Positions 1 through 6,054 of a stretch of DNA of 6,335 bases are shown here, piece after piece. The DNA comes from DATCVA01 sp036567205 (GTDB lineage Bacteria; Pseudomonadota; Gammaproteobacteria; Burkholderiales; Burkholderiaceae_B), in assembly GCA_036567205.1 (NCBI GenBank), contig DATCVA010000371.1:1-6335 (forward strand), read 5' to 3'. The position numbers and the translations under genes were made by a program. Below the pieces are notes generated by a model that saw only the letters and a program-made list of their open reading frames with translations, was not told the DNA's origin and did no database searches. The first letter of the stretch is position 1; every line of letters begins with the position of its first letter.

Positions 1-621
1 TTTGTCGTAGGCGGCGCAGCCGCCACAACGGCCACCGTGGCAACTGACCGCCGCACCGCTGGCGAGCAAGTCGAAGACCAGGCCATCGAACTGAAAGTCG
101 GCAGCGAAATGCGCAGGTTGTTTGCCGAAAAAGCAGCGCGAGTGAACGGCACCTCGTATGCTGGCGTTTTGCTTCTAACAGGCGACGTCCCCACCGAACA
201 AGACAAGCAGCAGGCCGAGCAAGTCGCCGGCAAGGTCGAAAAGGTAAAGCGCGTCGTGAACCAAATCCGGGTCGGCGATGTCACGCCAATAAGCGTGCGC
301 ACGAACGACACCTGGATCACATCCAAGGTCACTACCACGCTTATAAACACCAAAGACGTACCCACCCGCACCATCGTAGTCACCACTGAACGTGGTGTTG
401 TCTACCTGCTGGGCAAGGTCACCAGCACGGAAAGCCAAATTGCGGCAAAGGCCGCCTCTACTGTCAGCGGCGTTAATAAAGTCGTAAAATTATTTGAAAT
501 CGTCGCGCGTGAAAGTCTGTTTAACGAGCAATCGCCCGCTCCTATCCAAGACAATGCGGCCTCAGGCGCCAAAGCCCCCACTAACGAATCGGGCGACGTT
601 CAAACGATGCCTATCCAATGA
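1..621 (+). CDS. dolP: DolP/YraP-like dual BON-domain lipoprotein, 5'-truncated by the window edge
   Basis: The frame is open from base 1 and ends with TGA at 619-621, giving 206 visible residues. The true start, the signal peptide and the lipobox Cys must lie upstream. The GTG at 37 is in frame but is not the likely start, because the preceding Gly/Ala/Thr-rich residues and the following ATDRR segment resemble the region just after the lipidated Cys of E. coli DolP. Two BON domains are visible, about residues 24-92 and 102-169. The second begins with NDTWITSKV, which closely matches the start of the second BON domain of E. coli DolP, and contains VTTERGVVYLLGKV and SGVNKVV. By family knowledge DolP is an outer-membrane lipoprotein that binds anionic phospholipid, supports envelope integrity and is linked to activation of the amidase AmiC through NlpD. 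A tail of about 35 residues rich in Pro, Ala and Asn (about 170-206) follows BON2; E. coli DolP ends shortly after its second BON domain. The stop overlaps the start of the next gene. Confidence 0.88.
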   Translation, partial: FVVGGAAATTATVATDRRTAGEQVEDQAIELKVGSEMRRLFAEKAARVNGTSYAGVLLLTGDVPTEQDKQQAEQVAGKVEKVKRVVNQIRVGDVTPISVRTNDTWITSKVTTTLINTKDVPTRTIVVTTERGVVYLLGKVTSTESQIAAKAASTVSGVNKVVKLFEIVARESLFNEQSPAPIQDNAASGAKAPTNESGDVQTMPIQ

Positions 622-1112
622 AAAAAATTCTAATCGCCCTCGTGGCCGTTGTTGCACTGGCCGGCGTTGGCCTGTGGCAGTTCGCAGGCTCGGCCCAGGT
701 AGCTCCGAATGTAACCTTTACCACCCTTGCGGGTGAAAAGCTTACTACGCAAGATTTGCGCGGAAAAGTTGTATTGGTCAAGTTCTGGGCCACAAGCTGC
801 GTGACTTGCATCCAGCAAATGCCCGACACGGTCAATGTCTACAACCAGCTTTCCCCCAAAGGCTACGAAGTCATAGCGGTGGCAATGGACTACGACCCAC
901 CCGCCTACGTCAAAAACTATACCGAATCGCGAAAACTGCCGTTTAAGGTGGCCATCGACAGCCAGGGCGACATTGCCAAGGCGTTTGGCGATGTGCAGTT
1001 AACCCCCACCGCTTTTCTTATCGACAAGCAAGGGCACATAATCAAGCGCTATTTAGGCAACTACGATAAAACAGCATTTTTAAACACCGTCGAAAAAGCT
1101 CTGTCCAGCTAA
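618..1112 (+). CDS. TlpA/ResA-like thioredoxin-fold protein, membrane-anchored or periplasmic
   Basis: This is a 164-residue protein starting at an ATG that overlaps the previous stop (ATGA, 618-621). No convincing Shine-Dalgarno sequence precedes it, which suggests translational coupling. Residues 1-3 are MKK, followed by a hydrophobic segment (about 4-23) that acts as an uncleaved anchor or signal peptide; I see no lipobox. The rest is one TlpA/AhpC-type thioredoxin domain: a VTFTTLAGEKLTTQDLRGK entry strand, the active site FWATSCVTC with Cys61 and Cys64, and the cis-proline loop LTPTAFLID with Pro130. The family reduces or exchanges disulfides of exported proteins, for example in cytochrome c maturation, or carries out peroxide-linked chemistry. 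The CVTC dipeptide with Ser before it differs from the usual WCxPC of TlpA/ResA. The substrate cannot be told from sequence, and no cytochrome c maturation genes are visible nearby. An intrinsic terminator follows 32 bases after the stop. Confidence 0.88.
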   Translation: MKKILIALVAVVALAGVGLWQFAGSAQVAPNVTFTTLAGEKLTTQDLRGKVVLVKFWATSCVTCIQQMPDTVNVYNQLSPKGYEVIAVAMDYDPPAYVKNYTESRKLPFKVAIDSQGDIAKAFGDVQLTPTAFLIDKQGHIIKRYLGNYDKTAFLNTVEKALSS

Positions 1113-1144
1113 AGACGGCTTATCGTTGTTTTCGCAAGCCATGC

Positions 1145-1180
1145 AAACCCGAGATCTCCCAGGAGCATCCCGGGTTTTTT
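1145..1180 (+). terminator. Rho-independent terminator after the TlpA-like gene
   Basis: The outer stem is seven perfect pairs, AAACCCG (1145-1151) with CGGGTTT (1171-1177). After one mismatch it continues inward as GAT/ATC (1153-1155 with 1167-1169), a bulged C1166, and CTC/GAG (1156-1158 with 1163-1165), closing a four-base loop. The U-tract is six T at 1175-1180, immediately downstream on the plus strand. On the minus strand only three T follow the stem, so it reads as a plus-strand terminator. It separates the dolP/tlpA unit from argB. Confidence 0.85.
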
Positions 1181-1190
1181 ACAACGATCT

Positions 1191-1203
1191 GCCGATAATC
1201 GGC
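1191..1203. promoter_or_regulatory. Perfect 13-bp palindrome upstream of argB, candidate operator
   Basis: GCCGAT-A-ATCGGC is a perfect inverted repeat with six-base arms and a single central base. It lies 21 bases upstream of the TACAAT box at 1225-1230, so it would overlap the -35 position of that promoter. It does not resemble the enterobacterial ArgR box. It could be an operator, or a small extra hairpin behind the preceding terminator. No regulator is assigned. Confidence 0.35.
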
Positions 1204-1230
1204 CAATCGCCCCATAACAGGGGCTACAAT
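1202..1230 (+). promoter_or_regulatory. Probable sigma-70 type promoter of the argB operon
   Basis: A good -10 box, TACAAT, is at 1225-1230. Seventeen bases upstream the -35 position (1202-1207) reads GCCAAT, a poor match to TTGACA. Transcription would start near 1237, giving a leader of about 52 bases. The spacer holds a perfect inverted repeat, GCCCC-ATAACA-GGGGC (1209-1224), directly abutting the -10 box. The weak -35 and the flanking palindromes would fit a regulated promoter, but this is inference. The position, after a terminator and before the first gene of a plus-strand run, supports a promoter here. Confidence 0.45.
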
Positions 1231-1288
1231 TTGCGCTCGTACGTGGGCAACCTTTGCCTGAAGACAACCTCTTTTTCTTTTTGGTGCC

Positions 1289-2191
1289 ATGACCACATCG
1301 TCTTCCACTGACTCTACGCATTCGTCCACCGTTAAAGCCGCTGTCCTGTCAGAAGCCTTGCCGTATATCCGGCGCTTCCACGGTAAAACGGTAGTTATTA
1401 AATATGGCGGAAACGCCATGATCGAAGAAGAATTGCAGCGTAGTTTTGCGCACGACGTCGTGTTGCTGAAATTGGTCGGGCTTAACCCCATAGTGGTTCA
1501 CGGCGGCGGTCCGCAAATCAACAATGCCTTAAAACGCATCGGCAAAGAAGGCACGTTCGTTCAGGGTATGCGCGTTACCGACGCCGAGACCATGGAAGTG
1601 GTCGAGTGGGTTCTGGGCGGACAAGTACAGCAAGACATCGTCATGATGATTAACGAAGCCGGCGGAAAAGCAGTGGGCCTGACTGGCAAAGACGGCTGCC
1701 TGATTCAAGCCACCAAAAAAATGATGATCGATAAAGACAAGCCGGGCGAATTGCTCGACATCGGCTATGTCGGCGATATAGCCAGCATCGAACCGGCTGT
1801 GGTCAAGGCGCTGCAGGACGATCAGTTCATCCCCGTCATTTCATCAATCGGCTATGGCGTCGACGGCACGGCCTACAACATCAACGCCGATGTGGTAGCC
1901 GGAAAAATGGCCGAGGTTTTAGGCGCGGAAAAGCTGGTCATGATGACGAACACGCCAGGCGTGCTGGATAAGAACGGGCAGCTATTGCGCAGCCTGTCGG
2001 CTCAAACCATCGACGAGCTCTTTAACGACGGCACGATTTCAGGCGGCATGCTTCCTAAAATTTCGTCCGCCCTCGATGCCGCCCGCAATGGCGTAACATC
2101 GGTGCATATCGTTGATGGCCGGGTGCCGCACTGCCTTTTGCTCGAAATCCTTACCGACCAGGGCGTGGGCACGATGATCAGCTCTCATTAA
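1289..2191 (+). CDS. argB: Acetylglutamate kinase (N-acetyl-L-glutamate 5-phosphotransferase)
   Basis: This 300-residue cytoplasmic enzyme phosphorylates N-acetyl-L-glutamate with ATP, the second step of arginine synthesis. Amino-acid-kinase motifs are intact: KYGGNAM (38-44), VHGGGPQI (70-77), MRVTDAETMEVVEWVLGG (94-111), GLTGKDG (130-136), INADVVAGK (198-206), MMTNTPGVLD (218-227) and ISGGMLPKI (250-258). The N-terminal stretch before the first motif (about 37 residues) and the C-terminal HCLLLEILTDQGVGTMI (281-297) fit the hexameric, arginine-inhibited class rather than the short E. coli type. ATG 1289 is the only plausible start: a frame stop lies at 1259-1261 and no alternative start codon lies between. 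There is no clear Shine-Dalgarno sequence; a pyrimidine run, mostly T, at 1268-1282 precedes the ATG. It is the first gene of a probable operon with the two following genes. Confidence 0.97.
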   Translation: MTTSSSTDSTHSSTVKAAVLSEALPYIRRFHGKTVVIKYGGNAMIEEELQRSFAHDVVLLKLVGLNPIVVHGGGPQINNALKRIGKEGTFVQGMRVTDAETMEVVEWVLGGQVQQDIVMMINEAGGKAVGLTGKDGCLIQATKKMMIDKDKPGELLDIGYVGDIASIEPAVVKALQDDQFIPVISSIGYGVDGTAYNINADVVAGKMAEVLGAEKLVMMTNTPGVLDKNGQLLRSLSAQTIDELFNDGTISGGMLPKISSALDAARNGVTSVHIVDGRVPHCLLLEILTDQGVGTMISSH

Positions 2192-2195
2192 GCCC

Positions 2196-2939
2196 ATGCG
2201 GGTGCTATGTGCGCCATGCGCCACACGGCGAAGACGCCAAAATATAAAGGGTTCAAGGCCAGACGAAACTGTCTGGCTGTTCGACCTGGATAACACACTG
2301 CATGACTCATCCAGGGCCATCTTCACGACCATCAACTACAGCATGACGGCTGCGGTGGCCAAACACCTTGATGTCGACACCAATACAGCAAGCCAGTTGC
2401 GCACCGCCTACTGGAAACGCTATGGCGCCACCGTCATTGGCATGGTTCGTCACCACGGCATCCATGCCCAAACATTTCTGGACCAAAGCCACGACTTCGA
2501 TATTGCCTCGCAAGTCCATTCTGAAACCGGTCTGGCTCATAAGCTGGGCCGTCTGAAGGGCCGCAAGATACTGCTCACCAATGCGCCGCAAAAATATGCG
2601 CGTGAAGTCTTGAAAACATTGGGTATTTTGCGCCACTTCGAAAGTATATGGGCCATCGACCACATGTGCCTTCAAGGACGGTTTCGTCCCAAGCCTTCGC
2701 TTGCGCTCATGAGACAAGTTCTGGCGCGGCTTGACGTACCGGCACGGCAAGTTGTTCTAGTCGAAGACACACTCAAAAACCTGAAGGCTGCACGGCAAGT
2801 CGGCATGCGCACCGTTTACGTTTATCACCCTGGCACGCCATTTTCCAACCTGTCCAGCGGACGCTGCAACTACGTTGATTTACGCGTTAATTCGCTGGGA
2901 CAGCTTCTAAGCGGCCGCTCGCCCCTGCGCGGCATCTAG
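2196..2939 (+). CDS. HAD-superfamily phosphatase, pyrimidine 5'-nucleotidase type
   Basis: This is a 247-residue cytoplasmic HAD hydrolase. All four motifs are visible: motif I FDLDNTLHDSS with the nucleophile Asp30 and acid/base Asp32, motif II LLTNAP with Thr128, motif III RPKPS with Lys166, and motif IV VLVEDT with Glu191 and Asp192. A helical cap lies between motifs I and II and includes RYGATVIGMVRHHG (75-88), typical of the pyrimidine 5'-nucleotidase subfamily (Sdt1/Phm8-like). The likely reaction is dephosphorylation of UMP/CMP-type nucleotides, although HAD substrates are hard to predict. The ATG lies four bases after the argB stop, with no Shine-Dalgarno sequence; CCC (2193-2195) and GGG (2200-2202) could pair and place the start codon in a four-base loop, which suggests dependence on argB translation. 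The N-terminus is basic and has two Cys before the domain begins at about residue 25. Alternative: a phosphoglycolate-phosphatase-like HAD. Confidence 0.87.
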   Translation: MRVLCAPCATRRRRQNIKGSRPDETVWLFDLDNTLHDSSRAIFTTINYSMTAAVAKHLDVDTNTASQLRTAYWKRYGATVIGMVRHHGIHAQTFLDQSHDFDIASQVHSETGLAHKLGRLKGRKILLTNAPQKYAREVLKTLGILRHFESIWAIDHMCLQGRFRPKPSLALMRQVLARLDVPARQVVLVEDTLKNLKAARQVGMRTVYVYHPGTPFSNLSSGRCNYVDLRVNSLGQLLSGRSPLRGI

Positions 2940-2957
2940 TGTCTGCACAAAAACACA

Positions 2958-3533
2958 ATGAACGGCAAACTAACCAGCAAGAAAACGGACATTCTGACGG
3001 CATTGGCCGAAATGCTTAAGCAGCCGCACGCCGCACGCATTACTACGGCGGCATTGGCCGGGCATTTAAATCAGTCTGAAGCGGCACTTTATCGGCATTT
3101 TGCTAATAAAGCCGCTATGTTCGACGCGCTTATCGCACTGACTGAAGCCCAGTTGTTTGAAGACTTCGCCGACATCAGCGCTACCGAACCCAATGGCCGC
3201 AAACAACTACGCAAACAACTGCACGCCTTATTGCTCTTTACGGAAAGGCACCCTGGCTTGACAAGGGTACTGACTGGCGATGCCCTGGTCAACGAAAGCC
3301 CGCTGCTTCAAAAGCGCCTGAACGAGCTTATTGCCGGCATTGAAGCAACGCTGATGCGTAGCGCCCAGGCAGCCATCGACGAACACGAATTGCCTGGTCG
3401 AACCGACTCGCTATCCTTTGCACGCCTGTTGATGGACTGGGTATTGGGACGCTGGTTACGCTACACACAAACCGCCTGGCAGGAACTGCCCACGGCGGGG
3501 TATGCCGAACAAATGGACTTGCTACGGCTTTAG
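2958..3533 (+). CDS. slmA: Nucleoid occlusion factor SlmA, TetR family
   Basis: This is a 191-residue TetR-type regulator. The N-terminal helix-turn-helix is ITTAALAGHLNQSEAALYRHF (28-48), followed by ANKAAMFDALI, which aligns well with E. coli SlmA (ITTAKLA...SEAALYRHFPSK). The next strong match is ERHPGLTRVLTGDAL (96-110), against ERNPGLTRILTGHAL in E. coli; Arg97 and Leu101 align with Arg101 and Leu105 of the E. coli protein, in the region tied to FtsZ binding. SlmA binds palindromic DNA sites over the nucleoid and disrupts FtsZ polymers there. The gene starts 18 bases after the HAD stop, so it is probably cotranscribed with argB and the HAD gene. No clear Shine-Dalgarno sequence is present; the ATG choice rests on alignment of the N-terminal helix. 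I found no obvious SlmA box in the window. Its stop codon lies inside the left edge of the palindrome at 3525-3641. Confidence 0.87.
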   Translation: MNGKLTSKKTDILTALAEMLKQPHAARITTAALAGHLNQSEAALYRHFANKAAMFDALIALTEAQLFEDFADISATEPNGRKQLRKQLHALLLFTERHPGLTRVLTGDALVNESPLLQKRLNELIAGIEATLMRSAQAAIDEHELPGRTDSLSFARLLMDWVLGRWLRYTQTAWQELPTAGYAEQMDLLRL

Positions 3534-3641
3534 TTCCATTACCCAATCAACCGTGAACCGTGTCGGCGTCGCTTGCCGTACAAACGTACTGTCTGCGCTT
3601 CGCCTTCGTGCTCACAATTGATTTGGCAATGGAATAAGCTG
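3525..3641. repeat. Large concentric imperfect palindrome between convergent genes
   Basis: The main arms are 3534-3557 and 3611-3634: the reverse complement of the right arm matches the left arm at 19 of 24 positions, with the block TTCCATT exact. Centred on the same point is an inner hairpin: GGCG (3565-3568) with CGCC (3601-3604), CGC (3570-3572) with GCG (3595-3597), and GTAC (3578-3581) with GTAC (3586-3589), closing an AAAC loop. Outside the main arms, pairing continues with bulges between CGGCTTTA (3525-3532, including the slmA stop) and TAAGCTG (3635-3641). No T-tract follows on either strand, so it is not a standard intrinsic terminator. It may terminate or stabilise the 3' ends of both converging transcripts, or be an extragenic palindromic repeat. 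Confidence 0.6.
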
Positions 3642-3658
3642 TAAACCGTGTACTGTCT
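3549..3658. repeat. Short direct repeats AACCGTG (x3) and GTACTGTCT (x2)
   Basis: AACCGTG occurs in perfect tandem at 3549-3555 and 3556-3562, and again at 3644-3650. GTACTGTCT occurs at 3586-3594 and 3650-3658. In the second place the two units are directly joined (3644-3658), as if a copy of the first block had lost its hairpin-forming middle. The copies lie within and just beyond the large palindrome. Confidence 0.55.
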
Positions 3659-3661
3659 TGG

Positions 3662-4411
3662 CTACCTATGTCCGCAAACGAGGCAATTGGGATCGCGTTT
3701 AAACCGTATGGTTTGCCACTGCATGGAAAGAGCGTCCAGGCACAACAAACGGCCCACCAGGGGCTCACCCATGCCTGTAATGATTTTAATCGCTTCAGCG
3801 GCCTGCATACTGCCGATAATGCCCACTAAAGGCCCCAGAACACCGGTCGTGGCGCAGCTAAGCTCTTCCACATCGTCGGCTTCCGGAAACAAACACTGAT
3901 AGCATGGCGCCTGATCGTCGCGCAGATCAAAAACACTGACCTGCCCCGAAAAACGAATAGCCGCGCCCGATACCAATGGCTTTCGGTGCGTGACACAGGA
4001 GCGGTTGACGGCGTGGCGGGTGGCAAAGTTGTCGCAGCAATCAAGCACCAGATCTACCTGAGCCACCGTCTCGTCCAGCGCCGCATCAACCAGCCGTTGC
4101 ACTTTGTCGTCGACTTGCACATCGGGGTTGATCTGGGACAACACATGCTTGCCGGACGTTGCTTTATGCCAGCCGACACGCTCTGTGGTGTGCAAAATTT
4201 GCCGCTGCAAATTGCTGAGCTCGACATCGTCGTCGTCGGCCAGAATTAACTGGCCCACTCCGGCCGCCGCCAGATACATTGCTGCCGGCGAACCCAGTCC
4301 GCCGGCTCCAACGATTAACACCCTGGACGCCAGCAAACGCTCCTGCCCCTCGATACCCAACTCGTTAAGCAGGATATGGCGTGCATAACGAAGCAGATGC
4401 TGGTCGTCCAT
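3662..4411 (-). CDS. moeB: MoeB/ThiF/HesA-family sulfur-carrier-protein adenylyltransferase
   Basis: This 249-residue protein has the same length as E. coli MoeB. It is an E1-like enzyme that adenylates the C-terminal Gly-Gly of a small sulfur carrier (MoaD or ThiS) for molybdopterin or thiamine synthesis. Visible features are the N-terminal LLRYARHILL, the nucleotide loop GAGGLGS (35-41), DDDDVELSNLQRQ (59-71) with Arg70, Lys84, and DCCDN (125-129) with Asp128. Zinc ligands are CYQC (Cys171, Cys174) and the C-terminal CLVC (Cys243, Cys246). Cys187 in SCATTGVLGPLVG is at the position of the conserved reactive Cys. There is no C-terminal rhodanese domain. Its ATG (4409-4411) shares one base with the ctpA stop (TAATG), so translation is probably coupled to ctpA. 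No carrier gene (moaD, thiS) is visible nearby, so MoeB versus ThiF, or one enzyme serving both pathways, cannot be decided here. It converges on slmA. Confidence 0.88.
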   Translation of the reverse strand: MDDQHLLRYARHILLNELGIEGQERLLASRVLIVGAGGLGSPAAMYLAAAGVGQLILADDDDVELSNLQRQILHTTERVGWHKATSGKHVLSQINPDVQVDDKVQRLVDAALDETVAQVDLVLDCCDNFATRHAVNRSCVTHRKPLVSGAAIRFSGQVSVFDLRDDQAPCYQCLFPEADDVEELSCATTGVLGPLVGIIGSMQAAEAIKIITGMGEPLVGRLLCLDALSMQWQTIRFKRDPNCLVCGHR

Positions 4412-5988
4412 TAATTCGTCTTGATCAAACCGTTCGGCGTCAGTTTATAGCGCTCTATTTCTTGAAATCCAGGCGCCGGCCGCTTGGTATTGAACCCTTC
4501 AGCCGGCTTTATGGCGCCCTGTTCACTTTTTTTTTGAGCATCGCCCGGCGCATTGCCAGCCTTGGCGCCATTGGATGCCGACGTTTTAGCTGAAGCCTTC
4601 AGCACCAGGGCTGGGTCGGTCTTTTTGACTGGCCGGCCCTCGAGCTGATTAATAGCCTGCAAAAGCTGGAAGTCATCTGTGCCGCCGAATTCGAACATTT
4701 TTGGCTCGTCCTTGCCATTGTCCTTTTCCTCGGGTGCAACGACTTCGGGCGTTACCATGCTATTAACCAAATGGTGCTCGAGATCGGCTTCGCGCGGCAA
4801 GCGGAATAAATTGCCTTGCGCGGTATCGTCCACAGTAATGTCGGGCACGACGCCAGTTACCTGAATAGAGCGGCCGCTGGGAGTGTAGTAACGCGCAGTG
4901 GTCAGCTTGATGCCTGTATCTTCGCTAAGCGGCAGCACACTTTGTACCGAGCCCTTGCCGAAGCTGCGGTTACCCATAACCTTGGCGCGTTTGTGATCTT
5001 GCAGCGCCCCCGCCACAATTTCTGACGCCGATGCCGAGCCGACGTTAATCAGCACAACCATAGGCACTGTTTTGGTCCACGCAGGCACATTCGACAAGTA
5101 ATCGGGCTGACGCTGGCCGCCTGCGCCGTCAAGGTAATTACGCACATAATCGACCGGCTTGGCGAAATACTCGCGGTTGGACGAAGGTATGCGGCCCTTG
5201 GTGGAAACCACCAGCACATTGGGCTTAAGGAAAGCCGACGAAACGCCAATGGCGCTATCAAGCAAGCCGCCCGGATCGTTACGCAAATCAAGAATCAACC
5301 CTTTGGGTGCTTTCTTTTCGCCCAAGGTGTGCAGATGATTCGCAAGATCGACAGCGGTATGTTCCTGAAACTGTGCAATACGGACATAGGCCAGGTCATT
5401 GGGAAGCATTTTGCTTCGCACACTACGTACTTTGATCAGGTCGCGAATGATTTTGACGACAATAGGCTTATCGACTTTTTCGCGCTTAATGGTAAGCACA
5501 ATTGTTGTTTTGGGTTCGCCGCGCATCAGTTTGATGGCTTCGTTGAGCGTCATTCCTTTGGTGGGCTTGCCATCGAGATGGGTGATAAGGTCGCCCGACA
5601 TAATGCCGGCACGGGCTGCGGGCGTGTCCTCGATGGGCGCAATAACCTTGGGCATGCCGTCTTCGCTGCCGATTTCAATGCCCAGGCCGCCGAAACCGCC
5701 CTGCGTAATGGCTTCCATCTCTTTGAAAGCTTCTGCGTCCAGATAAGCGGAATGGGGGTCCAGATCGCTGAACATGCCTTTGATGGCGTCATTAATCAGC
5801 TTATCGTCGGCCATGGGCTCGACATAGCTGGCTTTAATAGCGGCAAAGACATTGGCAAACTGCTGCAACTCTTTAAGCGGCAAGGGTTCGCCGCGCTGCG
5901 CGGCCGCAGTAATGCCCAGGCTGACTAATATGCCGCCTACGACACCCAAAATGACTAAGCCAAAACTTCCAACCCTGCGAGCACTCAT
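4411..5988 (-). CDS. ctpA: Carboxy-terminal processing protease, S41 family (CtpA)
   Basis: This is a 525-residue periplasmic serine protease. Residues 8-30 are a hydrophobic signal or anchor segment, with AAA-Q at 28-31 a possible cleavage site. The N-terminal helical part (about 38-85) is followed by a PDZ domain (about 88-175) with GGLGIEI (100-106) and the AGIMSGDLI turn (127-135). The S41 domain carries LILDLRNDPGGLL (231-243), the nucleophile in GSASASEIVAGALQDHKRA (Ser320), SFGKGSVQ with the general base Lys345 (25 residues later, the usual Ser-Lys spacing) and Gln349, then ARYYTPSGRSIQ (365-376). The last 70 or so residues are a Lys/Ala/Pro-rich, probably disordered tail. Family members cut proteins near their C-termini; Bordetella CtpA has been linked to filamentous hemagglutinin processing, and Pseudomonas CtpA to degradation of peptidoglycan hydrolases. 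It sits 66 bases after the EnvC-like gene and overlaps the MoeB-like gene. Confidence 0.96.
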   Translation of the reverse strand: MSARRVGSFGLVILGVVGGILVSLGITAAAQRGEPLPLKELQQFANVFAAIKASYVEPMADDKLINDAIKGMFSDLDPHSAYLDAEAFKEMEAITQGGFGGLGIEIGSEDGMPKVIAPIEDTPAARAGIMSGDLITHLDGKPTKGMTLNEAIKLMRGEPKTTIVLTIKREKVDKPIVVKIIRDLIKVRSVRSKMLPNDLAYVRIAQFQEHTAVDLANHLHTLGEKKAPKGLILDLRNDPGGLLDSAIGVSSAFLKPNVLVVSTKGRIPSSNREYFAKPVDYVRNYLDGAGGQRQPDYLSNVPAWTKTVPMVVLINVGSASASEIVAGALQDHKRAKVMGNRSFGKGSVQSVLPLSEDTGIKLTTARYYTPSGRSIQVTGVVPDITVDDTAQGNLFRLPREADLEHHLVNSMVTPEVVAPEEKDNGKDEPKMFEFGGTDDFQLLQAINQLEGRPVKKTDPALVLKASAKTSASNGAKAGNAPGDAQKKSEQGAIKPAEGFNTKRPAPGFQEIERYKLTPNGLIKTN

Positions 5989-5994
5989 GCACGT

Positions 5995-5998
5995 TCCC
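5995..5998 (-). promoter_or_regulatory. Ribosome binding site of ctpA
   Basis: On the minus strand GGGA lies six bases before the ATG at 5988-5986. It is the clearest Shine-Dalgarno-like sequence in the window and supports this start. The rest of the 66-base gap up to the EnvC-like stop is AT-rich (a run of six A on the minus strand near 6006-6011), but I see no convincing -35/-10 pair and no terminator, so ctpA may be read through from the upstream gene. Confidence 0.5.
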
Positions 5999-6054
5999 GA
6001 AATAATTTTTTAATCAACGATATGCTAACCAATGCCAGACAAATAGTAACGAAA

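Noticed and set aside
37..39. GTG at 37 as the start of the BON-domain gene
   Set aside because: The frame is open to base 1, and the residues before it fit the post-lipobox region of DolP, so the gene is cut by the window edge.
1245..1282. Hairpin GGGCAA/TTGCCT in the argB leader followed by T-rich sequence, as an attenuator
   Set aside because: The stem is short (six pairs including a wobble, three-base loop), the T-rich run begins about 12 bases later and is interrupted, and there is no leader peptide or alternative pairing that I can support.
2307..2750. Open frame on the minus strand opposite the HAD gene
   Set aside because: The plus-strand HAD gene has all four motifs here; the antisense product shows no domain features.
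3525..3641. Integron attC site or CRISPR-like array
   Set aside because: No core GTTRRRY sites, no integrase or cassette structure, and the repeats are neither regularly spaced nor separated by unique spacers.
5329..5928. Long open frame on the plus strand opposite ctpA
   Set aside because: It is the antisense shadow of a well-conserved ctpA segment holding the PDZ domain, and its translation resembles no family I know.
5989..6054. Promoter for ctpA in the AT-rich gap
   Set aside because: The best pairing I could make (TTGGTT with AAAATT at 17 bases) is too weak to annotate.
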